A stretch of 13,446 nt of DNA from Christensenella sp. UBA1431. Lineage in GTDB: Bacteria; Bacillota; Clostridia; Christensenellales; UBA1431. The notes beneath the pieces were generated by a model that saw only the letters and a list, made by a program, of their open reading frames with translations, ran no database searches and was not told the DNA's origin. Position numbers and translations under genes: made by a program. This document shows, piece after piece, positions 1 to 4,858 of the stretch; within the stretch, counting starts at the first letter, position 1; each line of letters starts with the position of its first letter. The DNA lies in assembly GCA_002329665.1 (NCBI GenBank), contig DCTV01000021.1, positions 1 through 13,446 on the forward strand, in the 5' to 3' direction.

Positions 1-10
1 AAGCACAAAA

Positions 11-76
11 CTATTTACAGACCCCAATATAGTCCTGCATTCTTTGTACAGCTTCAATATTCGCTAATCTTTCCAT
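11..76 (-). pseudogene. Possible N-terminal remnant of an AraC-type regulator
   Basis: A 21-codon frame starts at ATG (76-74), preceded at normal distance by a GGGGTGAG sequence, and stops at TAG (13-11). It reads MERLANIEAVQRMQDYIG then VCK-stop. The segment AVQRMQDYI resembles, from memory, the first helix of AraC/XylS-family regulators, which usually continues with EEHL and a helix-turn-helix domain; here translation stops instead. A gene start with a good ribosome site but no body suggests a truncated copy. The family call rests on a very short stretch and could be wrong; it could also be a short leader peptide. Confidence 0.3.
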
Positions 77-129
77 CTGCTCACCCCGTCCGTATAAATA
101 ACCAAAGCTTGAAGTTCGGCGCAACGTCG

Positions 130-145
130 CTTGCTTGCAAGCAAG
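130..145. repeat. 16-bp perfect palindrome upstream of the small ORF
   Basis: CTTGCTTG is followed directly by CAAGCAAG, a perfect 16-bp palindrome. It lies between the 3' end of the frameshifted gene (stop at 158-160) and the start codon at 76 of the AraC-like fragment. It could be an operator or a short hairpin. There is no T-run that would mark a terminator. Confidence 0.4.
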
Positions 146-157
146 GCTTTCTTCTCA

Positions 158-630
158 TCAGTCGACATTACCACTACTTCTTTGGCACATGTCCCTTATA
201 GCATTGAAGCACCAGATTAAATAACCTGCACGAAGTACCGGAAAAGATATGTGATTATTTTCATTTATTTGGAATACTAAGCAATTTCTATTCTTATCAT
301 CTGTTTTCTGTTCAACTAAACTTCTATTTTGCATATAAAAGGCCCATGCAAACCAGCTCATGTCCCCTTCATTTGTGGAAATACAATTGACTTTAAAGTC
401 AATTTCATTTGTATGTCTTAAGCAATTATCGATAAAATGTTCTCTTGTGTAAGCTTTTCGCCTTCCACCAGCCCATTTAACATACATGCCATTTTTATTT
501 CTAGGAATAAGCTTATAATCCAATACTCAATATGTTCCTCATTAAGGAAATGACATGCTCCAATAGTATGGAAGACGTTTGCATCACCTTCCATCCACTC
601 CTGTGGTTGAGCATCTAACGTTGTAATCAT
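158..630 (-). pseudogene. Unrecognised gene split by a frameshift
   Basis: The gene opens at ATG (630-628) with a good SD (GGAG, 7-nt spacer). It reads about 35 protein-like residues (MITTLDAQPQEWMEGDANVF onward to EEHIE). From about base 525 the convincing protein continues in another frame (LDYKLIPRNKNGMYVKWAGG, later EGDMSWFAWAFYMQN) to the stop at 158-160. The first frame runs on to a stop at 418-420; the second has a TGA just upstream of its first codon, so it has no clean start of its own (only TTG at 523). A single-base indel near 520-530 would join them into one protein of about 157 residues. I do not recognise the family. The stretch is A+T-rich and uses A/T-ending codons unlike the genes to its right, suggesting transfer or decay. 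Two overlapping genes remain possible. Confidence 0.5.
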
Positions 631-712
631 CTAAATTCTCCAGATCATATGACATACAACAATGGAAACGCTAATGGTTAAACAGCATCCTCTTAAAATG
701 TAATCTTTGAAT

Positions 713-958
713 TTACTTCCTCTTCTGTGCCCGCTTCATCTGCTTCTTGCTCATCTTCGCCTTCGACTGCTTCTGGCTGTGCCGCGAGCGGTTGTACTGC
801 CCGTACAGGTACCCGCCCGCCCCGACCAGCCCGATGACGGCGCCCTGTAGCAGCGCGCTCCAGGTCTCCCTGTTTTCGCCCTGCAGGAGCATGAACCCGA
901 CGAACCCGGCGATTAGGCCGAACGCGGCGGCGATTATATAATTCCTGGCTGTGAGCAT
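713..958 (-). CDS. Small two-helix membrane protein
   Basis: An 81-residue protein. Two hydrophobic segments are clear: about residues 6-26 (NYIIAAAFGLIAGFVGFMLL) and 33-55 (WSALLQGAVIGLVGAGGYLY), joined by a short polar loop. A strongly basic tail (62-81, rich in K, R, Q) follows and is probably cytoplasmic. The start ATG (958-956) has an excellent SD (GGGAGG, about 7 nt away). It is the last gene of the DUF951-lepB-ogt operon, 12 nt after ogt. I do not recognise a family and assign no function. Position suggests it is co-expressed with signal peptidase. Confidence 0.75.
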   Translation of the reverse strand: MLTARNYIIAAAFGLIAGFVGFMLLQGENRETWSALLQGAVIGLVGAGGYLYGQYNRSRHSQKQSKAKMSKKQMKRAQKRK

Positions 959-970
959 ATCTTTCCCTCC

Positions 971-1474
971 CTAGACAACGTATCCCTCGGCCGCGCCTCG
1001 CGCCTCGAGGTCCAGCAGGGCGCGCTTAATCCCGATCCCCGCGCCGTATCCACCCAGCGAATCAGCGGCCACCACGCGGTGGCAGGGCACGACGACGGAG
1101 ACGGGGTTCTTCCCGTTCGCCCCGCCGACAGCCCTCGCGGCGCCCGGCCGACCGATCTGCGCCGCGACCTTGGCGTAGGTCTGCGTCCGGCCGTAGGGGA
1201 TGGTCTGCAGCGCCGCCCAGACTTCGCGCTCGAACGCCGTCCCCCTGAGGTCGAGCGGTATCGTGAAGCGCATGGGTTCGCCGCCGAAATACCGGCGGAG
1301 TTCCCCGTCCCACTCAGGCGGCAGTTCCCTGTCCTCCGCGGCGAACGCCCCGCCGCCGAGCAGCCGTTCGATCCGCTGCGGCCCAAAGTCCAGCCGCAAC
1401 AGGCCGCGGCCCGTCCAGGCGAGGCAGAGCCGCCCCACAGGGCTGTCGAAAGTCCCGGTATACAGTTTTTCCAC
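971..1474 (-). CDS. ogt: Methylated-DNA--protein-cysteine methyltransferase (Ogt/AGT)
   Basis: Suicide DNA-repair enzyme that moves an alkyl group from O6-alkylguanine in DNA to its own cysteine. The alkyltransferase signature VVPCHRVV is present, with the acceptor Cys at about residue 131. ARAVGGANGKNP (about 113-124) supplies the Arg finger and Asn hinge, and GGYGAG near the C-terminus is the usual active-site loop. The N-terminal FDSPVGRLCLAW strand is typical. I chose GTG at 1474-1472, giving 167 residues, because GGGGGAG lies 9 nt upstream. A TTG at 1492 would add six residues, but the SD would then lie inside the gene. Length fits the family. It is the third gene of the operon, 21 nt after lepB. 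No adaptive-response (Ada) domain is attached. Confidence 0.93.
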   Translation of the reverse strand: MEKLYTGTFDSPVGRLCLAWTGRGLLRLDFGPQRIERLLGGGAFAAEDRELPPEWDGELRRYFGGEPMRFTIPLDLRGTAFEREVWAALQTIPYGRTQTYAKVAAQIGRPGAARAVGGANGKNPVSVVVPCHRVVAADSLGGYGAGIGIKRALLDLEARGAAEGYVV

Positions 1475-1495
1475 GTTGAACCACTCCCCCAATAA

Positions 1496-2056
1496 TCAGC
1501 CCAGCCACTTGATCGCGTCCAGCGGCCATACGACCGCCGTGGCGCGGCCGATAATCTCCGAAAGGGCGATGGGCCCTTCCTGCCGGCTGTCCAGGCTGTC
1601 GTTGCGGTTGTCCCCCATCACGAAAACGTACCCCTCCGGCACCCTGTACGGCTCCATCGATTCGCTGACGGGCTCCGTACCAAGATCGTCCGTAAGCGGC
1701 TTGCCGTCTATGTGCACGCGCCCGTTCACGACGGACACGGTCTCTCCCCCGAGGGCGACCACGCGCTTTACGTAATGCACGTCGCTCCCCGGGTATCTGC
1801 AGATGACGATGTCCATGCGCTTGGGCGCCGCGCCGAAGGCGTAGGCCAGCTTGTTCACCAGGATCTGTTCGTCCGTGTGGAGCGTGGGCTGCATCGAGGG
1901 CCCGTCCACCCTGGTGATCTCGAATACGAACACGCGCACGGCGAGCGCTATGATCACGGCGACCAGGACGGTCAGGACCATCTCCAGCCACGCCGGCATA
2001 TGCCGTTTTGCTTTAACGGCCTCTTCATGCACCTCGGTTGGGATAGTATCTGTCAT
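1496..2056 (-). CDS. lepB: Signal peptidase I
   Basis: Membrane-bound serine protease that removes signal peptides from exported preproteins on the outer face of the membrane. From ATG at 2056 the protein has 186 residues, the usual size of Gram-positive SipS/LepB. One transmembrane segment lies at about 23-45. The catalytic Ser is in GPSMQPTL (Ser54), the general-base Lys is in HYVKRVVA (Lys97), and the conserved C-terminal box is MGDNRNDSLDSR (147-158). The same frame is open further upstream to 2455, but that part overlaps the DUF951 gene and has no family resemblance. No strong SD precedes 2056; translation may be coupled to the DUF951 gene, which ends 47 nt upstream. A start at the ATG for Met20 would leave only a few residues before the membrane helix. 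Confidence 0.93.
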   Translation of the reverse strand: MTDTIPTEVHEEAVKAKRHMPAWLEMVLTVLVAVIIALAVRVFVFEITRVDGPSMQPTLHTDEQILVNKLAYAFGAAPKRMDIVICRYPGSDVHYVKRVVALGGETVSVVNGRVHIDGKPLTDDLGTEPVSESMEPYRVPEGYVFVMGDNRNDSLDSRQEGPIALSEIIGRATAVVWPLDAIKWLG

Positions 2057-2103
2057 TTGCGGTATTTGCGATATCAATCCGCATGGAAGGCGGTTGACTG
2101 TCT

Positions 2104-2307
2104 TTACTCCTTTTCCCCGGATTGCGTCCGCACGATCCTCCTCGCGCGTTTCATGAACGTGCCGCGCTCGAGCATCACGACGCGTCCGCAGCCCGCGCAC
2201 TTGATCTTCACATCCATCCCGGTGCGGATGATGGTCCAGATATTGCTTCCGCAGGGATGCGGCTTCTTCATCTGCACTACGTCGCCCAGCTCGAACGTTT
2301 CGATCAT
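2104..2307 (-). CDS. DUF951 domain-containing protein
   Basis: A 67-residue protein matching the Firmicutes DUF951 family in length and pattern: an F-x-L-G-D-V-V-Q-M start, then MKKPHPCGSN, then KIKCAGCGRVVMLER. Conserved cysteines at about 19, 37 and 40 suggest metal or Zn binding, which is inference. The start at 2307 is fixed by a strong SD (GGAGG, about 9 nt upstream). An upstream in-frame start at 2397 would add a low-complexity Arg/Gly-rich stretch unlike the family. It is the first gene of the operon with lepB, ogt and the small membrane protein. Function of the family is not known to me. Confidence 0.9.
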   Translation of the reverse strand: MIETFELGDVVQMKKPHPCGSNIWTIIRTGMDVKIKCAGCGRVVMLERGTFMKRARRIVRTQSGEKE

Positions 2308-2559
2308 GCGCGGCTTCCTCCTTCGCGCCCGGCCACGGACCGGCCCTGACGCAGGATTGTGCCGAGCCGTTCCGCCGCCCGTACGCCGCCCGGTCACGCG
2401 GATATTTTACGATGTCGTGACGCCTGATATGCCCGGGGCCTCCGGAAGGTTTCATGGCCCGGCCTTACACAGTATGTCAGGCCGCCCACGCCCTCGCCTC
2501 ACGCAGAAGCCTAAGGATCGGGTATGCCGATTGTACACCAACGGCGGCGATATAGGACA

Positions 2560-2589
2560 AGTATACCAAATCTTCACGCCGCCCGCCAA
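2560..2589 (-). promoter_or_regulatory. Candidate sigma-A promoter for the DUF951-lepB-ogt operon
   Basis: On the minus strand TTGGCG (2589-2584) and TATACT (2565-2560) are separated by 18 nt. The start point would be near 2553. It is the best -35/-10 pair in the gap upstream of the DUF951 gene. Confidence 0.4.
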
Positions 2590-2617
2590 TATTTTGCCCG
2601 CCCCGAACATAGAAAGA

Positions 2618-2641
2618 TGCGCCGAATGTGAATACGGCGCA
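2618..2641 (-). terminator. Terminator-like hairpin after the alpha/beta hydrolase gene
   Basis: On the minus strand TGCGCCG and CGGCGCA pair (7 bp) around a 10-nt loop, followed by TCTTTCT. The T-run is interrupted, so termination may be weak. It lies 36 nt past the hydrolase stop codon. Confidence 0.35.
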
Positions 2642-2676
2642 AAGTGAATTGTCCTTCCCCGGTCGAAAATCAGGGG

Positions 2677-3525
2677 TCAAACCGAAAGGAATTCGAGCAC
2701 TGTCTCGTTGAATTTTTCGAATTTCTCCTCGTGCAGCATGTGTCCGCAGTTGCGGATCGTAATGAGTTCCGAGTTTTTCAGCGCCGAATGGAACAGTTCC
2801 GCCATCGCTATGACGTGCCACTGGTCGTCCTCGCCCCAGAACATGAGCACGGGGTGTTCCACCAGGCGCAGGTTTTCCAGGACGCCCGCGTCGTCGTACG
2901 CGCCAATGCAGCGCAGTATCACCGATTTCGCTTCGCCGGACATGAGCGGCCGCGTGTATTCCTCCACTATTTTGTCCTCCACGCCGGTCTGGTCGAAATA
3001 CGTCTCTTCGAGCAGCCTGCGAACCGTGGACTGGTTCAGCATGCCGATAAAGACCTTCCCGAAAAAGGAACTGCCCAGCATGCGCACATAGAACGGGTGG
3101 TTCTTGGTCATCCCGCCGGGCGAGATGATCACCGCTTTCTCCGCCCGTTCGGGATTGCGGATCATAAAATCCAGCGCGAACGTCCCGCCGGTTCCGAAGC
3201 CGATGATATGCGCCCTTTCTATCCGCAAGGCGTCCATGAACGCCAGGATCATGTTCGCATGGTCGCTGATAGTGTATTCTATATCGGGCTTGTCCGAGTA
3301 CCCGTGCCCGAGGAGATCCGGCGCGTAGACGTGGAAATGCTCCGAAAGCGCCTCGATATTGTTTCGCCAGGTATAGAGAGACTGCCCCACCCCGTGGACC
3401 AGCACGACGGGAAAGCCCTCCCCCTTCTCGATATAATGCATCCGGATGCCTTCCAGGTCGATATACTCCCCGATATTCGCATTGTTCACAAAGGGACACT
3501 CCGCCCTCATGATAGAATCTGCCAT
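2677..3525 (-). CDS. Alpha/beta-hydrolase-fold protein lacking the nucleophile Ser
   Basis: A 282-residue protein with the whole alpha/beta-hydrolase layout: VVLVHGVGQS oxyanion strand (41-49), APDLLGHGYSDKP (68-80), the nucleophile elbow at about 107-114, a lid region, WGEDDQW with the acid (Asp234), and CGHMLHEE with the His (about 262). The elbow, usually G-x-S-x-G-G, reads IIGFGTGG here, so Gly111 (codon GGA, 3195-3193) sits where the catalytic Ser should be. A standard esterase or C-C hydrolase reaction is therefore unlikely. It may be a pseudoenzyme with a binding role, as in NDRG-type proteins, or use other chemistry. The start at 3525 has an SD-like GGGGG 5 nt upstream. It has its own promoter and lies downstream of the Rrf2 gene on the same strand. 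Substrate unknown. Confidence 0.88.
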   Translation of the reverse strand: MADSIMRAECPFVNNANIGEYIDLEGIRMHYIEKGEGFPVVLVHGVGQSLYTWRNNIEALSEHFHVYAPDLLGHGYSDKPDIEYTISDHANMILAFMDALRIERAHIIGFGTGGTFALDFMIRNPERAEKAVIISPGGMTKNHPFYVRMLGSSFFGKVFIGMLNQSTVRRLLEETYFDQTGVEDKIVEEYTRPLMSGEAKSVILRCIGAYDDAGVLENLRLVEHPVLMFWGEDDQWHVIAMAELFHSALKNSELITIRNCGHMLHEEKFEKFNETVLEFLSV

Positions 3526-3594
3526 TCGTACCCCCTAAGAACTCGTCTTTGGCCGCGTCCCTGCGGCCGGCAGCAGCTTCGGTCCTAGAAGTTT

Positions 3595-3623
3595 ATCATA
3601 CCCTCTTTCAGCGTGTTTATCAA
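3595..3623 (-). promoter_or_regulatory. Probable sigma-A promoter of the alpha/beta hydrolase gene
   Basis: TTGATA (3623-3618) and TATGAT (3600-3595) on the minus strand are separated by exactly 17 nt, close to consensus. The start point would be near 3588, giving a leader of about 60 nt. It separates this gene from the Rrf2 gene upstream. Confidence 0.6.
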
Positions 3624-3626
3624 GCA

Positions 3627-3661
3627 TTGACAAACCGCATATTCTATCCTTGACAAAGCGC
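3627..3661. repeat. Tandem TTGACAAA motifs upstream of the hydrolase promoter
   Basis: TTGACAAACCGC (3627-3638) and TTGACAAAGCGC (3650-3661) match at 11 of 12 bases, starts 23 bp apart (about two helical turns). They lie just upstream of the -35 box of the minus-strand hydrolase promoter, where an activator would bind. No regulator is identified. Confidence 0.4.
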
Positions 3662-3695
3662 GGTCCCCGCCCGGACGGTATGTATGACCCGTTTT

Positions 3696-4127
3696 TCAGG
3701 ACGCTTGTTCCATTTTCTGTTTGTCGAAAAGCAGTTTTTCGATGGTGATCGCCTCCAGGGCGTCTGTCAGGACCTTCTGCACGCCCGCAAGCGCGGTGTT
3801 CACCACGCATTTGTCGGCATGGTTCCGGTTGCAGTTCCGCTTTTCGAGCAGGCAGCGGTTGATCGCGATCGGGCCGTCCACGACTTCGATGATCTCCCGC
3901 ATCGTGATGTCCGAGGCGGCCTTGTTCAGGGCGTATCCACCGTTGACGCCGCGATAGGCGCAGGTGATGCCGCTTTTGGTGAGCTTGTTGAGCGTCTTGA
4001 GAGTAAACTGCACCGAAATGTTCATCACCTCGGAGATGGAGCGCGCGGTGCATCTCTCCCCTTCAGGTATACCCGCGAGATGTAAGATGACCCTAAAAGC
4101 GTTGTCGGCCTCCTGTGTAATACGCAT
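3696..4127 (-). CDS. Rrf2-family transcriptional regulator, probable Fe-S sensor
   Basis: A 143-residue regulator of the Rrf2/IscR/NsrR family. The winged-helix DNA-binding part is at about 1-70: MRITQEADNAFRVILHLA, then ARSISEVMNISVQFTLKTLN, then the wing RGVNGGYALNK. A cysteine cluster follows at about 92, 99 and 107 (C-x6-C-x7-C), where family members bind an Fe-S cluster. The spacing is slightly longer than the one I recall for IscR. MRI at 4127 matches the usual start of the family, with GGGGGA about 10 nt upstream; an in-frame ATG at 4145 would add six residues. The gene is divergent from the [FeFe] hydrogenase, so control of that gene and of itself is a natural inference. Redox, iron, NO or oxygen state may be the signal. 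Confidence 0.9.
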   Translation of the reverse strand: MRITQEADNAFRVILHLAGIPEGERCTARSISEVMNISVQFTLKTLNKLTKSGITCAYRGVNGGYALNKAASDITMREIIEVVDGPIAINRCLLEKRNCNRNHADKCVVNTALAGVQKVLTDALEAITIEKLLFDKQKMEQAS

Positions 4128-4200
4128 GAGCATTGGTTCCCCCATTTCTTAATTGTGTACCCAAATTGATTGGTTATATTTATCGAAACATTCCTATGTA

Positions 4201-4210
4201 TGTATAACAA
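4201..4210. promoter_or_regulatory. Candidate operator TGTATA-ACAA at the Rrf2 start point
   Basis: TGTATAACAA lies at the predicted transcription start of the Rrf2 gene. A nearly identical TGTATATACAA (4715-4725) lies just past the predicted start of the hydrogenase transcript. Same position in both divergent promoters suggests a shared operator, perhaps for the Rrf2 protein; this is inference. Confidence 0.3.
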
Positions 4211-4215
4211 ATCTT

Positions 4216-4245
4216 ATACTAGCCGATTAATCCTGATTTTGTCAA
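4216..4245 (-). promoter_or_regulatory. Probable promoter of the Rrf2 regulator gene
   Basis: On the minus strand a consensus TTGACA (4245-4240) is followed after 18 nt by TAGTAT (4221-4216). The start point would be near 4209, giving a leader of about 80 nt. An AATTATAATT palindrome (4244-4253) overlaps the -35 edge. Confidence 0.55.
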
Positions 4246-4289
4246 TTATAATTAGTATTCAAGCATTCAATTAAAATAACTCCCGGGAA

Positions 4290-4332
4290 CGCACACGCAA
4301 ACGATCTTATGCCGTTGATCTTGCCGTGTGCG
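4290..4332. repeat. Imperfect inverted repeat in the divergent region
   Basis: CGCACACG (4290-4297) pairs with CGTGTGCG (4325-4332), and inside it CAA and GATC segments pair again with small offsets. It lies between two divergent promoters, so it is not a terminator for either neighbour. A regulatory or structural role is possible. Confidence 0.4.
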
Positions 4333-4674
4333 CGCTCACGTTTGGCCGGTTTCCCGCAGATGGAATTATAAGTTGTCATATATATTCTTATATTATTATA
4401 GTCTTTTTTGCAATGCTAAATTGGAATAAATACGTAAATATGGTTTGGTATGACCAAAAAAGTCGAGGGTCCGCAAAAAAGGACCGCGTCCATCTTCGCT
4501 GGCGGTGCCGGTCCGGATTTTACGCCTTAACGGTCCGGCGCAACCAAAAATGACCACGCCCTTCCGTCCACCGTCCGTTGCGTTCGCTGCCCGGCAGTAA
4601 AGGAACGCGTCCCAGTGGCGTGCCGCGCCCCGGTTTGGCGCAGGCTGCAGGCATGAAACGCGGTTGATAAATTC

Positions 4675-4703
4675 TTGACAAATGCACGTGTTCTATATAA
4701 TAT
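4675..4703 (+). promoter_or_regulatory. Probable promoter of the [FeFe] hydrogenase gene
   Basis: Consensus TTGACA (4675-4680) is followed by overlapping -10 candidates: TAATAT (4698-4703, 17-nt spacer) or TATAAT (4696-4701, 15-nt spacer). The start point would be near 4710, so an upstream in-frame ATG at 4709 cannot be used. A CACGTG palindrome (4685-4690) lies in the spacer. Confidence 0.65.
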
Positions 4704-4714
4704 TGTAAATGGCC

Positions 4715-4725
4715 TGTATATACAA
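4715..4725. promoter_or_regulatory. Candidate operator TGTATATACAA past the hydrogenase start point
   Basis: The palindrome TGTATATACA (4715-4724) lies about 5-15 nt into the predicted hydrogenase transcript. It resembles TGTATAACAA (4201-4210) at the Rrf2 start point. A repressor bound here would block the hydrogenase promoter. Binding protein not shown. Confidence 0.3.
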
Positions 4726-4858
4726 GTGTTTTTACAGGGACGTATGGGATAAAACGCAGATTCGAAACCGAGGACAACCGTTTGTGCAGCGTTTTGAACC
4801 GCGGTGTAAATGTCAGCTTAGCCGTCAGAATTTTTTCACTGCAAAGGAGAGATCGAGA

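Larger units (their letters stand above)
2308..2676 (-). other. Long leader/intergenic region of the DUF951-lepB operon
   Basis: No gene is supported in these 369 bases. If the promoter at 2560-2589 is used, the transcript carries a leader of about 245 nt before the DUF951 start. The leader contains a hairpin at 2461-2483: GGCCT and AGGCC arms with an inner ACA/TGT stem and a CAGTA loop. Several other G+C-rich segments are present. The end near 2619-2640 holds the terminator-like hairpin of the hydrolase gene. I recognise no known riboswitch. Confidence 0.4.
4128..4858. other. Divergent regulatory region between the Rrf2 and hydrogenase genes
   Basis: About 730 bases without a supported gene. 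They hold the Rrf2 promoter (4216-4245), an imperfect inverted repeat (4290-4332), an A+T-rich stretch (about 4365-4450), repeated GGTCCG motifs (4468-4538), the hydrogenase promoter (4675-4703) and a hydrogenase leader of about 150 nt. Short frames here have no SD and no family resemblance. Confidence 0.6.

Noticed and set aside
1475..1492. TTG start for ogt six codons upstream
   Set aside because: The GGGGGAG ribosome site would lie inside the gene; GTG at 1474 has it at 9 nt.
2057..2455. Upstream extension of the signal peptidase frame
   Set aside because: It overlaps the DUF951 gene in another frame and has no resemblance to the family; the peptidase is complete from 2056.
2477..3499. 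Long minus-strand frame overlapping the hydrolase gene
   Set aside because: It is an out-of-frame shadow in G+C-rich coding DNA; the other frame has the full alpha/beta-hydrolase motif set.
4326..4553. 75-codon frame in the divergent regulatory region
   Set aside because: No ribosome site, and it spans the inverted repeat, the A+T-rich stretch and the GGTCCG motifs.
4709..4858. In-frame N-terminal extension of the hydrogenase (ATG at 4709)
   Set aside because: The ATG lies at the predicted transcription start, has no ribosome site, and the GTG at 4859 has a strong SD and begins directly with the [2Fe-2S] domain.
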